A stretch of DNA of 64,000 nt from Paenibacillus oceani (GTDB lineage: Bacteria > Bacillota > Bacilli > Paenibacillales > NBRC-103111), in contig NZ_JACXJA010000009.1 of assembly GCF_014705615.1 (NCBI RefSeq), positions 1 through 64,000 of the forward strand, written 5' to 3'. Every line of letters starts with the position of its first letter. Positions within the stretch are counted from its first letter, which is position 1. The position numbers were made by a program, and so were the translations under genes. The notes below the pieces were generated by a model, which worked only from the letters and a program-made list of their open reading frames with translations, was not told the DNA's origin and made no database searches. Shown in pieces: positions 18,734-27,850 of the stretch.

Positions 18734-19033
18734 ATGTACGAAATGATCTCTTAAGTAGACCGTGTTACGAATCGATATAAAGGATTTGCCGGACGATTTA
18801 TTCATAAATCTATCAGGTGTGTACGTTAAGCGATAACATCCCGGCGGAGGTGCGAAAGTTTATTTTCGGCAAGGAAGAAATCATATTGCTTCCCGATTGA
18901 ACGTGGTGTATGATGTTGCTGTACATTATATATAATACATAAAATAGTTTATGGGCTATGATCTCACCTTCCGAATTGATCCGGGAAAGGAGAGCGAAGC
19001 TTCCATCTACTATCCGCGAGCGGGGGCGAATCC

Positions 19034-19855
19034 ATGTTGCCGATTGTGACCAAAGACCAGATTGTTTCCGCTTTCCGAGAACTGGGGGCGCGTCCCGCCG
19101 ACATGCTGCTCATTCACTCTTCCCTGAAAAGCTTCGGCCGCGTCGAGGGCGGTCCGCTAACCGTGATCGACGCGGCCAAAGAAACGGTGAGCGCAGACGG
19201 AACCGTCGTATTCCCGACACTGGTGCAGCGGGATTTTCAGAACGCCTACCGGAACTGGGACGTGTATAATTCGCCCTCCGACGTCGGCCTTCTTACCGAG
19301 ACTTTCCGTCTGCTCCCGGACAGCGTCCGCAGCGATCAGGCTACCCATTCGGTAGCGGCCTGGGGCAGCCGGGCACCGGAGATCACTTCCGAGCATACGG
19401 CGTACGGTCCTCGAATGGGCGTATTTGGAGACTATTGCTTCTCCTATTCGTCACCCTGGCAGAAGATGTATCTGAGTAAAGCGCTTATTGTATTTATCGG
19501 CATCGGCATGGTGTACAACACCTTCAAGCATTTCGCAGAGTATGTGCTGATGGAGCACTACTACGGCGGCATCCCGGACCCCGCTTTAAAGTGTGCCGCC
19601 ATGTCCGCGGTCGCGCGGCATAACGTGCCGGGCGTATGGCCGTTTCACGATGCCGCCAAAACGCAGCAAGCGCTGGAAGAACTCGGTCTCCTAGCCCGTA
19701 CAATATGCGGAAACTCGGAGATGATGGCCATTCGGGCGGATCAGTACGTGGACCACGTATTGCGTCTGTTCCAGGATAACCCGGCCGCCTGGTTCGATGC
19801 CGATACAACGGCGTGGGTCCGGACTTGCACCCGTGAAAGTTCCAATACTGGATAA
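19034..19855 (+). CDS. AAC(3)-family N-acyltransferase
   Basis: A 273-residue protein of the aminoglycoside 3-N-acetyltransferase fold. Visible motifs are LLIHSSLKSFGRVEGG near residue 25, GTVVFPTLVQ near 57, SDVGLLTETFR near 82 and RSDQATHSVAAWG near 99. These bind acyl-CoA and the amine substrate. Family members often act on amino sugars or secondary metabolites rather than drugs. Next to an amidohydrolase in a sugar locus, acylation of an amino sugar is a better guess than resistance. It is followed 15 bp later by the amidohydrolase gene, so the two are cotranscribed. Confidence 0.8.
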   Translation: MLPIVTKDQIVSAFRELGARPADMLLIHSSLKSFGRVEGGPLTVIDAAKETVSADGTVVFPTLVQRDFQNAYRNWDVYNSPSDVGLLTETFRLLPDSVRSDQATHSVAAWGSRAPEITSEHTAYGPRMGVFGDYCFSYSSPWQKMYLSKALIVFIGIGMVYNTFKHFAEYVLMEHYYGGIPDPALKCAAMSAVARHNVPGVWPFHDAAKTQQALEELGLLARTICGNSEMMAIRADQYVDHVLRLFQDNPAAWFDADTTAWVRTCTRESSNTG

Positions 19856-19870
19856 AGAGGAGCGATAACG

Positions 19871-20770
19871 ATGTTTATCGATATCCATGCGCACGCGTAC
19901 CGGAAGCCGGTGCCGTTCGTCGTACAATTTTGCACCGCGGAACAGCTGCTTGAACGTTACGACGAGCTGGGAATCGAGAAGGGCGTGCTGCTGCCGATCG
20001 TCAGCCCGGAGATTTACATTCCGCAGGCGAACGAGGACATTCTCGATATGGCCGAGAAATACCCGGACCGGTTTATTCCTTACTGCAATGTCGATCCGCG
20101 CGCGCTGACCAATTCGGCAGAGGCGCCGCTAGACCGTATCCTGTCCTATTATAAGGACCGGGGATGCAAGGGCGTCGGCGAAATTATGCTGAATGTGCCG
20201 CTGATGAATCCGCTCGTACAAAATCTGTTTCGTCACGCGGAGCGTGTCGGTCTTCCTGTCGTCTTCGACGGCTCCGATCAGGTCGGGGGCTCGTTCGGCT
20301 TGTACGACGATCCGGGCTTGCCGCAGTTGGAGCATACGCTGCAGCGGTTCCCGAATCTGATTATGTTCGGTCACGGGCCGTTGTTCTGGGCCGAGATCGG
20401 ACGTCTGGAGACGCCCGGAGAGCGGGCGATCATATTTGACCTGAAGGGCGGCCAGGTCGGGCGTCTTCCCGAAGGACCGATCAAGGAAGAAGGAGTCGTG
20501 CCGAAGCTGTTCCGCAGGTATCCGAATTTGTACGGCGATTTGTCGGATTACACCGCCTGCAATGCGATATCCCGCGATCCGGAGTACGGTCCGAAGTTTT
20601 TGACGGAGTTTCAGGACCGGTTGTTTTTCGGCACCGATATATGCTTTCCGACGATGCCGGTTCAGCTCGTGGATGTGCTGATCAACTGGCGGGATACGAA
20701 AAAAATCAGCGAAACGGTGTTTAATAAAATCGCCCGCGAAAATGCTGTTAAATTTTTCGGGTTGTCCTGA
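19871..20770 (+). CDS. Amidohydrolase-family metal-dependent hydrolase
   Basis: A 299-residue TIM-barrel protein of the Amidohydrolase_2 type. The N-terminal metal-binding DIHAHAY (HxH) is at residues 4-10. Later features are IMFGHGP for a barrel His, and FFGTDICFP with the catalytic Asp near residue 257. Members include ACMSD-like decarboxylases and lactonases. It overlaps functionally with the acyltransferase upstream, 15 bp away, with AGAGGAG before its ATG. The substrate is unknown. A second, larger amidohydrolase sits at 35378. Confidence 0.8.
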   Translation: MFIDIHAHAYRKPVPFVVQFCTAEQLLERYDELGIEKGVLLPIVSPEIYIPQANEDILDMAEKYPDRFIPYCNVDPRALTNSAEAPLDRILSYYKDRGCKGVGEIMLNVPLMNPLVQNLFRHAERVGLPVVFDGSDQVGGSFGLYDDPGLPQLEHTLQRFPNLIMFGHGPLFWAEIGRLETPGERAIIFDLKGGQVGRLPEGPIKEEGVVPKLFRRYPNLYGDLSDYTACNAISRDPEYGPKFLTEFQDRLFFGTDICFPTMPVQLVDVLINWRDTKKISETVFNKIARENAVKFFGLS

Positions 20771-21319
20771 TTTCATCCCTATGTAAAGTCCGTTACGACG
20801 GATCGAGCCTCTTCCGGTGAACAGCGGTTGCTTGTTAATCGAAACGACCCGGAAGCCGCCATGCCTGAACCTTCGTGGAAAGAGCGGCCGCTTCCACGGC
20901 ATGTCGATGATGCAGCGCAGGAGGAGTGTTCTAGCCGAATATTCCTCCGGCAAGGTCCGACAGTGAGCGTACGAGTGATGCAAAACTCTTGCAACTGGGG
21001 ATCATTAGACACGACTAAGAGGTCATACCATATTACTAATTGAGTAAATGAAATGCATTGGATTCAAGGAGATGAGCATACGGACGGAAATAGTCTCAAC
21101 ACACCGATCCGGCAATACGATAACAACCCGGCCGATCCGTTATGTAAAGGGCGGAGAGCAACCCGTACGAGATTCAAATACAGTTCTGCGGATACGATTG
21201 TGGAGGAGCATGGTTCTTTCGGCTCTTTTTTTGTTTGGTATTTTGTTCGGCAAGAGCCGCGGCAGGATTGTATATTCGTTTCGCGAATTCATATAAGCAA
21301 ACATAACAAGGGGGAATCG
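20771..21319. other. Intergenic region before the membrane AraC gene
   Basis: No gene is supported. It contains an imperfect hairpin (GTGGAA...TTCCAC, 20876-20900) and an inverted repeat CGGCTCTT (21220-21227) / AAGAGCCG (21252-21259), which could be an operator or attenuator for the regulator gene. An in-frame extension upstream of 21320 is open but lacks a ribosome site. Confidence 0.4.
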
Positions 21320-23368
21320 GTGTTGAAACGGGATGCCCGCTCCTATTTGTACCGGGTGGCCATCGTGCTCGTCGTGGTGTCCGTCATACCCGCTCTTCTT
21401 TCAAGCGCTTACAATACGAACTTGATTATGAAGCAAACCGTCCAATTGGTCGATTCGAAAAACGAGACCGAGCTGATCCGCACCGGAACGCTGATGGAAC
21501 GGACGCTGCAGCAAATTATAGACTTCGCCAGCGCAACGGCGGCTGATACGCGATTCGCCAACCTGCAGACGGCGACGGATCAGTGGAAAGCATGGTCCGA
21601 GCTCAACAAGCTTCTGTACGCCAATCCGTTTATTGTGGAATACATGCTGTATAACGGCCGCGACCAGTCGCTGCTTATATCGAATTACGGGATCGAACGG
21701 AATCCGCAGCGGAGCAGCGTCCCCTGGATCATCACACAAGCCCCCGAACTCCCTTTGTACCAGTTCGAGCTCAAGAACGGGCATTCGCAGCAAGGCAGGC
21801 CATTCGTTTCCATCGTTCAGAAGCTCCCCGGTCAGCAGAGGGAACCGAACTACTTATTATTCAACGTGGATCTGGATAAAATATACAATTCCTTCTTGAG
21901 CGAGCTGAACGTCAATACGGAGCTGAACAACTACTACTTGATTGATGCGGTCGGAACGATCATGTACCACCGGGATAAGGAACACATAGGCAAACCGATG
22001 TCGGGTATGAAACATGACGACTCGAATATCCGGATCAACCGGCATAAGCTCGGCGCCTTCAACTGGGAATTAGTCGGCGAAGTCCATACAGAGCTGCTGT
22101 ACAAGGACGTTACCGTCCTCAAAAACAAAGTGTTAACCGTCGTCTTCGCGATTATCGCCCTCGCGGCTTTGTTCATTGTGATCGGCGCTCGGGAGCTGTA
22201 TAAGCCGTTCCGCAGCATCGTCTCCCGGGTCACGGAGAGCGAGGAGCTGCTCAGAAAATCGCAGCTGCGCCGCCTGATTCTAGGGGAGACTGCCTTAAAT
22301 CCTCATACGGAGAGGCTGATACGTGATATGTCGTCCCGCCTTGTCGTTGCTCTTATTACTCCAACACCGCAAGAAGACGGCGAGAAGTCCGCGGAAGCAA
22401 CGGCGACGCTTATGCAACATCTGGAGAACCGCTTGACCGCATCGTTCCGGGCCGAACTGTTCCGGGAACCGAACGGGGACGGCTTAGCGCTGATTCAATT
22501 GGAGCACGGGGATGCGAACCGGTTCGTAACCGAGCTGCTGCTCGCCCTCGACGCCAAGCAGCTGGAGTCGACCGTGATCAGCATCGGCGGCATCCACTCC
22601 CTGGACAATATTCATAAATCTTATATCGAAGCGATGTATGCCTATAATATCGGCCGGATCTATGCGACGGACAGCTGGCTGTACTGCTACAACAAGCTGC
22701 CGATGGACTACGAGGCTCCATTAAAAGCTCCTGCCATCGAGGAGCTGGAGCTGGCGATCCGGCAGCAGAACGAGCGGAGTTTCACGGAGACGCTGAACGT
22801 CCTGTTCTCCGAACAGTTGACCGTCGTCGAGTATAATCTCAACTTTTATCAAGTCGTCTCGCTGCTGCTCCGTCTGTTTGGCCAGAACAGTCTCTCGTTT
22901 CTGAACGAGCTGAACCGGCTGATTACGGATAAAGGCATTATGAACGTTACCGCCGCCAAGCAGTTCGTCTTCGCCAAATTCCACAGCTACCGCGACTATG
23001 CCGAGGAGACGAAAGATTATGCCGGCAAAATCCGGGATTATGTCGCCGACCACTATACGGTTAATTTCTCGCTGGACGAGATGGCGGAACATCTCGGCAT
23101 TACGAAGCAGCACCTGATTACTGTATGCAAGAAGAGATACAACCGGACTCCGGTCGAATATTTGAACGAATACCGAATCGAGGAAGCGAAGCGGCTGCTG
23201 TCCGACACCCGGACGAAAATCGCCGACATTGGCACCCGTTCCGGCTTCAACAGCAACAGCTACTTCGCCAAAGTGTTCAAGCAATACACCGGTATTACGG
23301 CTTCCGAGTACCGGGAGCTCCTATTCGACCGCAAAAGGGAGAAGGAGCCGCAAACCGCCGACAATTAG
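21320..23368 (+). CDS. Membrane-anchored AraC family regulator with extracellular sensor
   Basis: About 682 residues from GTG 21320, which has AAGGGGGAAT upstream. A transmembrane helix at ~12-32 (VAIVLVVVSVIPALL) is followed by a ~240-residue extracellular domain of Cache type. A second helix at ~272-292 (VVFAIIALAALFIVIGA) leads to a cytoplasmic linker. The last ~100 residues are an AraC DNA-binding domain: SLDEMAEHLGITKQHLITVC, then ADIGTRSGFNSNSYFAKVFK. This is the YesN-like one-polypeptide membrane regulator common in Paenibacillus. It lies 215 bp upstream of an SBP gene in the same direction and probably controls it, perhaps by sensing the ligand-loaded SBP. Confidence 0.85.
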   Translation: MLKRDARSYLYRVAIVLVVVSVIPALLSSAYNTNLIMKQTVQLVDSKNETELIRTGTLMERTLQQIIDFASATAADTRFANLQTATDQWKAWSELNKLLYANPFIVEYMLYNGRDQSLLISNYGIERNPQRSSVPWIITQAPELPLYQFELKNGHSQQGRPFVSIVQKLPGQQREPNYLLFNVDLDKIYNSFLSELNVNTELNNYYLIDAVGTIMYHRDKEHIGKPMSGMKHDDSNIRINRHKLGAFNWELVGEVHTELLYKDVTVLKNKVLTVVFAIIALAALFIVIGARELYKPFRSIVSRVTESEELLRKSQLRRLILGETALNPHTERLIRDMSSRLVVALITPTPQEDGEKSAEATATLMQHLENRLTASFRAELFREPNGDGLALIQLEHGDANRFVTELLLALDAKQLESTVISIGGIHSLDNIHKSYIEAMYAYNIGRIYATDSWLYCYNKLPMDYEAPLKAPAIEELELAIRQQNERSFTETLNVLFSEQLTVVEYNLNFYQVVSLLLRLFGQNSLSFLNELNRLITDKGIMNVTAAKQFVFAKFHSYRDYAEETKDYAGKIRDYVADHYTVNFSLDEMAEHLGITKQHLITVCKKRYNRTPVEYLNEYRIEEAKRLLSDTRTKIADIGTRSGFNSNSYFAKVFKQYTGITASEYRELLFDRKREKEPQTADN

Positions 23369-23415
23369 CCGATACGCTATCATGTCCGCCGATCGCATAG
23401 CTGTCGGCATTTTTT
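23368..23415 (+). terminator. Intrinsic terminator after membrane AraC gene
   Basis: GCCGATACGCTAT (23368-23380) pairs with ATAGCTGTCGGC (23397-23408) with a small internal loop, followed by ATTTTTT. It starts at the stop codon of the regulator gene, so the next SBP needs its own promoter. Confidence 0.65.
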
Positions 23416-23436
23416 ACGTTGTATTACAATATTCAA

Positions 23437-23450
23437 CTCGTTGTAACGAG
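23437..23450. promoter_or_regulatory. Operator candidate before SBP gene
   Basis: CTCGTTGTAACGAG is a 14-base palindrome (6-bp arms, GT centre) in the AT-rich region between the terminator of the AraC gene and the SBP gene. GATATAATTC with a TATAAT-like box follows at ~23460. It may be a binding site for the adjacent membrane AraC regulator; that is inference. Confidence 0.4.
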
Positions 23451-23583
23451 CCCGGAAGCGATATAATTCAACGATTTTAATATATTGTGATTGAACGGCG
23501 GGCCCCCTTTGGAGTAGGTTGAGGATATTCCGGCGCCCGGGGCTGGGATCGGAGAGAATAATGGAAATAGGGAGGTTTTTTTC

Positions 23584-24927
23584 ATGAGGGGACGGTTAAA
23601 AACGGTACCGTTATCGCTGCTCGCTGTTGCACTACTTGCCGGCTGCGGCAGCGGCGGGGCAACAGGCGGTGACAAGACCGACAACGGCAATGAGGACAAG
23701 GGCAAAGCGGAGGAAGGAAAAAACAAGGAGCCCGTCGAAGTTGTATTTTATGCCCAAAACGGCATGACGCCGGCCGATTTCGACAATCGGTATGGCAACA
23801 GCCTGAGAAAGAAATTTCCCCAGTATACGATCAAGTATATCCAAAACACGGGAAAAGGGATGGACGTCGCCAGCATGCTCGCCGCCGGTACGCACTACGA
23901 TGTTTATTTCGCCAATGTCGGTTACTTCGAGGACGAATTCATCTCTTACAATTTGCAATTCGACATGTCCGATCTGATCAAGCAGCACAAGATCGATCTC
24001 AACCGGTACGACCCGTCGGTCATTAGCGGCGTCAGAGCTTCAAGCTACGGCATATATGCGCTTCCCGTCGTAACCGATTCGATAGGCATCATGTACAACA
24101 AAGATATTCTCGATAAGTTCAGCGTCCCTTATCCGAAAGACGGCATAACCTGGGGGGAACTCTACGATCTGTCGCGCAAGTTGACAAGAACCGAGGGGGA
24201 GATAAGCTATATCGGCTATGCGCCGTTTGTTAATTACATGTTATATATGAATCCGCTTTCTATTCCGCTTGTCGATGAAAAAACGGGCACGCCCACCATC
24301 AACCGGGACGAACGATGGAAGAAATTTTACCAGACCTTGCTCATCGCCCCGACCGAAGTGCCCGGCGTTCAGGATTACTTGAAGAAGCACGACGTGCTGA
24401 ACGGCTTTTTCATTGACCAACAGGTTGCGATGCTCGGAGGCATTACCGCTTTTGCGGCCAACAGCCGCGGCGACCAATTGAGCAAATTCAACTGGGACTG
24501 GGTAGCGATGCCTCCGTTCCAGGATTTGCCGGGCGTAGGGGGTCAGCCCTATACCCAATATTTCGGCATTACGCGGATGGCGAAAACCAAAAATACGGCG
24601 GATGCTGCAATGGAAATGCTGAAGCATCTCAGTTCGGACGAGTTCCAGACGGAAATCGCTAGAAAGGGCTTTATGCCGGTCCTGAAAAATATGGACGTCA
24701 GGAAAGAATTCGGACAGGATACGAAGTATAAGGATAAAAATTGGGGCTCCTATTTCTATAATAAACTGGCCGAGGTCCCGTATAAGAGCGTGTACGAAAT
24801 CCCGATCTCCAATCTGTATGTGGCTAACATGAATCAGGTCATGAAGGGCGAGATTGATTTGAATACCGCTTTGCGGCTGTCGGAAGAAAGCGCGGCGAAG
24901 AAGCTTCAGGAGCTTAAAGCCAAGTAG
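23584..24927 (+). CDS. Extracellular sugar-binding lipoprotein (ABC SBP family 1)
   Basis: A 447-residue SBP. Lipobox LAGC near residue 21, followed by a Gly/Asp/Lys-rich linker. Signatures are IMYNKDILDKFSVPYPKDGI, TWGELYDLSRKLTR, LSSDEFQTEIARKG, and the tail DLNTALRLSEES. RBS GGGAGG is upstream of the ATG. A second, different SBP follows after 59 bp. No permease or ATPase is nearby. Confidence 0.9.
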   Translation: MRGRLKTVPLSLLAVALLAGCGSGGATGGDKTDNGNEDKGKAEEGKNKEPVEVVFYAQNGMTPADFDNRYGNSLRKKFPQYTIKYIQNTGKGMDVASMLAAGTHYDVYFANVGYFEDEFISYNLQFDMSDLIKQHKIDLNRYDPSVISGVRASSYGIYALPVVTDSIGIMYNKDILDKFSVPYPKDGITWGELYDLSRKLTRTEGEISYIGYAPFVNYMLYMNPLSIPLVDEKTGTPTINRDERWKKFYQTLLIAPTEVPGVQDYLKKHDVLNGFFIDQQVAMLGGITAFAANSRGDQLSKFNWDWVAMPPFQDLPGVGGQPYTQYFGITRMAKTKNTADAAMEMLKHLSSDEFQTEIARKGFMPVLKNMDVRKEFGQDTKYKDKNWGSYFYNKLAEVPYKSVYEIPISNLYVANMNQVMKGEIDLNTALRLSEESAAKKLQELKAK

Positions 24928-24937
24928 ACACAACCGC

Positions 24938-24962
24938 AGACGCTTGATGGTCGCAGCGTCTT
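24938..24962 (+). terminator. Weak hairpin between two SBP genes
   Basis: AGACGCT (24938-24944) and AGCGTCT (24955-24961) form a 7-bp stem, followed only by TTTC. It probably causes partial termination or mRNA protection between the two SBP genes. Confidence 0.35.
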
Positions 24963-24986
24963 TCGGAGCAGAGGAGGCTTGAAACG

Positions 24987-26558
24987 ATGAGATTGCGCCT
25001 ATGGATCAGATCCGCACTTGCCGCTATGCTCCCGGTTCTCGCCATCGCCGCGTCCGCCTGCGATTCGCTCGTTCCGGAGCGGGACGGATCGAACGAAGGC
25101 CAACCGCACAATCCGGGCACCCCAATCGTCGGGCTGAACTGCAATCCGTCCTTCGACCGGAAAACGGCCGAGGAGAGACGGGTTCACGACTTGATTCTGG
25201 AAAAAACAGGCGCCGATGTCCGGATCGTCTTCTCGGATGGAGGGGCCGGCGGACCGTGCAAGTCGAAGCGGAATAGGATGCTCTCCTCCGGCGAGCAGTT
25301 GGATTTCGCCGAATTGTCTATATCCGAAGCGGTGCAGGCGTTTAACGAAGGCCTCATTTTACCGCTGAACGGATTGCTCGACAAACATGGTCCGAATTTG
25401 AAAAAAAACGTTGTTCCTGAAGCGTTCAAAAGAGCGACCTACGAAGGAAACATACTCGGCATCCCGATCGAAAACGGGCTCCTTACGCTTAATGCGCTGC
25501 AAATCAGGGCGGACTGGCTCGCACAGCTGCAGCTTCCAGTCCCGAACACAATAGACGAATACGAGCGTGTGTTACAAGCGTTCAAGGAACGCGATCCGGA
25601 CGGGAACGGAATGCCCGACACAGTTCCGCTGACCGTCGCTTCGGGCGGTGCGCTTGGCATGCTGGAAAGCGTATTCAGTCCGAGCTTCCTTCCGGAGGCG
25701 AATGGCTGGTGGCAGGACGCCGACGGCAGACTAATGCCCCCGGAGCTTCACCCCGGCTACAAAGCGTTGTTGGCCCGGCTAGTCGACTGGAACAAGAAAG
25801 GATACTTGTGGCCGGATATGCTCTTGTCGTCGGCAGCCAAGCAGCAGGAGCTGATCGCCGGCAACAAGGCGGGCTCGGTAGCTGCCACGTTTTCGGGGAC
25901 GATCGTCAACGCAGGCGAGATACTCAGGAAGTCCGTCCCGGACTACAGCTACCTCCCCGTCGTGTTGGAGGGCCCATATGGCATCAATCGGTTGCCTGCC
26001 GCTCCTATCGCTCATTCGGTGTGGGTCATTTTCAAGAAAAACGCCGATCCTGAAACTGTTATGAAGTATTTAGACTACCAGGGAACTTACGAAGGGAATA
26101 TGCTGACCTACTTCGGCATCGAGGGCGACAATTACACGACAGCGCCGGGAGGCATGGTCGAATTTATCGCGGAGGACAAAACCGACCTGGCCAAAGCGAA
26201 CTATTACGCCAAATATAAAACCGTATTCATCAACTGGCCGGGTAAGCCGGTATGGCCGGTCAACGCCTGGGTATCCGGGGAGTACAACCTGAAGAGGGAG
26301 CAGATGAACCGGTTGCCCCGGTTCGAACCTGTCGACTCGGGCGTGTTTTACGACATGACCCAATGGGAGTCGTTCCCGAAGCTGGGCGACCTGAACGCTT
26401 ATCTAAGCGAGCAGAAGGTCAGAGTGTACAACGGCGAAATTCCCGTCGACAGCTGGGACGGTATCGTGAGTCGCTGGCTCGACATGGGCGGCCGGCAGTT
26501 GATCGACGATCGCAACAAGCAGTACGCGGTTGAAGCCGTCCGGCAGAGCATCCGATGA
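24987..26558 (+). CDS. LplA-type extracellular solute-binding lipoprotein
   Basis: A 523-residue lipoprotein; signal residues 1-24, lipobox ASAC. It belongs to the longer LplA/YtcQ-like SBPs of paenibacilli: NALQIRADWLAQLQLPVPNT, then DEYERVLQAFKERDPDGNGM, which includes a calcium-binding-like DPDGNG loop. It is not closely similar to the ~440-residue SBPs in this window. GGAGG is upstream of the ATG. Together with the gene before it, it forms a two-SBP unit under the membrane AraC regulator. The ligand is probably an oligosaccharide. Confidence 0.85.
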   Translation: MRLRLWIRSALAAMLPVLAIAASACDSLVPERDGSNEGQPHNPGTPIVGLNCNPSFDRKTAEERRVHDLILEKTGADVRIVFSDGGAGGPCKSKRNRMLSSGEQLDFAELSISEAVQAFNEGLILPLNGLLDKHGPNLKKNVVPEAFKRATYEGNILGIPIENGLLTLNALQIRADWLAQLQLPVPNTIDEYERVLQAFKERDPDGNGMPDTVPLTVASGGALGMLESVFSPSFLPEANGWWQDADGRLMPPELHPGYKALLARLVDWNKKGYLWPDMLLSSAAKQQELIAGNKAGSVAATFSGTIVNAGEILRKSVPDYSYLPVVLEGPYGINRLPAAPIAHSVWVIFKKNADPETVMKYLDYQGTYEGNMLTYFGIEGDNYTTAPGGMVEFIAEDKTDLAKANYYAKYKTVFINWPGKPVWPVNAWVSGEYNLKREQMNRLPRFEPVDSGVFYDMTQWESFPKLGDLNAYLSEQKVRVYNGEIPVDSWDGIVSRWLDMGGRQLIDDRNKQYAVEAVRQSIR

Positions 26559-26646
26559 GAAGTCGGCATGGCCGGAAAAGGCTACGGCTGCAAGGTGGAG
26601 ATAAGAGGTATGACCATCTTATAGGGTGAAACATGAAGGAGCGGCC

Positions 26647-27657
26647 ATGAACAAATATCGTGCAGCCGTAATCGGACTGGGCTTTATTGGACTGAAGGCG
26701 GACATCCCGAGGAAACATTTACCGCAAGGCCATGCGCTGGCTTACCGGATGAACCCCGATATAGAATTGTCAGCCGCCGTGGGCGTTCGGCAAGAGCAGG
26801 GCGATCAGCTTGCCCTTGTAGCTCCGGAAACGAAATATTACATGGATTTGGGCGCGATGCTGGACGAACAGCGGCTCGATGTGATCAGCATCTGCACCCC
26901 GGAGCACGTTCGTTTCGAGCTGCTTCAGACCGTGATGTCCCGGTCGGCTGCACCCGTACTGTTTTTGGAAAAACCGGTCGCGACCAGCGTTGCGGAAGCA
27001 GAGGAGATTGCGGCGCTCGCGAAGCGCCACCAGCGAACCGTCGTAGTTAATCTGTCGCGAAGATGGAGCGACGGGGCGCGCCAAATTCGGCAAGCCGTGC
27101 AGTCCGAAGAGTTCGGCAAGCTGACCAACCTGCATCTGCGGTATACGAGAGGCGTGCACAACATCGGCTCCCATCTATTTGATCTCGTTCGGTATGCAGC
27201 CGGAGAGATCGATCGCGTTCAGGTCGTCAGGCAAGTCCCGACGAACATGGACAATAGGGGCGATCCGACGTTTTCCTTTCTCTTTTCGCTAACGAACGGC
27301 GTTCCCGGGTATGCAGAGGCATTCGACGACCGGAATTTTCTCATGTTCGAGATGGATCTGTTTTTTGAAAAGGGCAAGATCGAGCTGCATCGGACAGGCG
27401 ATGAAATCCGCTTTTATTCCGCAGCCGGGCATGCCTCGATTCAAGGATACCATCTGACGCTGAAGCGGGAGGAGCGTAACTTACTTGCCCACACGAGCAA
27501 TATGCAAAAAGCGGTAGAACATATCGTCGACATTTTGCGAACCGGCGCCGAACCGGTCAGTACGCTGGAGGATGGCATCTATCCGCTGTATGTAGCGGAT
27601 GCCTTGCTTCGGTCACATCGGAACCACGGGTCCGTACAGGCTGTAAGAGGAACGTGA
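26647..27657 (+). CDS. Gfo/Idh/MocA-family oxidoreductase
   Basis: About 336 residues. The N-terminal NAD(P) motif VIGLGFIGLKAD is at residues 6-17, and the family motif EKPVATSVAEAEEIAALA near residue 107. These enzymes oxidise or reduce sugar hydroxyls, often of inositols or sugar acids. The start is ATG 26647 with AAGGAG six bases upstream; an upstream in-frame ATG at 26626 lacks a site. It follows the SBPs by 88 bp. A short truncated coding fragment and an aldo/keto reductase follow. Confidence 0.85.
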   Translation: MNKYRAAVIGLGFIGLKADIPRKHLPQGHALAYRMNPDIELSAAVGVRQEQGDQLALVAPETKYYMDLGAMLDEQRLDVISICTPEHVRFELLQTVMSRSAAPVLFLEKPVATSVAEAEEIAALAKRHQRTVVVNLSRRWSDGARQIRQAVQSEEFGKLTNLHLRYTRGVHNIGSHLFDLVRYAAGEIDRVQVVRQVPTNMDNRGDPTFSFLFSLTNGVPGYAEAFDDRNFLMFEMDLFFEKGKIELHRTGDEIRFYSAAGHASIQGYHLTLKREERNLLAHTSNMQKAVEHIVDILRTGAEPVSTLEDGIYPLYVADALLRSHRNHGSVQAVRGT

Positions 27658-27700
27658 AGCTGGATCGACTTGCAAGATCATTCAAATGGATGGGAGAGAT

Positions 27701-27787
27701 ATGCAAATGTCGGAAGTAATAAAGATCGGCAATCGCCGCGAACTGTTTTGGGACTTGGAAGCAGGCAGAAGAGAGAGCTCCAGGTAG
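27701..27787 (+). pseudogene. 5-prime fragment of a lost gene (IGNRRELFWD)
   Basis: An open frame of 28 codons after GGGAGAG reads SEVIKIGNRRELFWD, then stops with TAG. The phrase resembles the N-terminus of uncharacterised secreted or cytoplasmic glycosidase-like proteins that begin IGxRRELFVDD. The rest of the gene is missing and the next gene begins 63 bp later. I read it as the residue of a deletion; a short leader peptide is the alternative. Confidence 0.35.
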
Positions 27788-27850
27788 AAAATGAGGGTGC
27801 CGATGAGGGGCCTGCTTAAACCTGGACGTGGAGGATGGAGGAATAAGGAT

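Larger units (their letters stand above)
18387..19033. other. Gene-free region with terminator and repeat copy B
   Basis: It holds an intrinsic terminator (18505-18527), a dispersed repeat copy (18659-18733) and an AT-rich stretch near 18900-18950 that probably contains the promoter of the downstream acyltransferase gene. A 67-residue open frame at 18474 spans the terminator and is rejected. Confidence 0.6.

Noticed and set aside
19034-19855. Aminoglycoside resistance gene
   Set aside because: The fold is AAC(3), but the neighbourhood is sugar catabolism and many family members do not act on drugs. Fold is reported, resistance is not.
20129-20983. 284-codon minus-strand frame over the amidohydrolase gene
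   Set aside because: Antisense shadow of a well-supported TIM-barrel gene; no family resemblance or start site.
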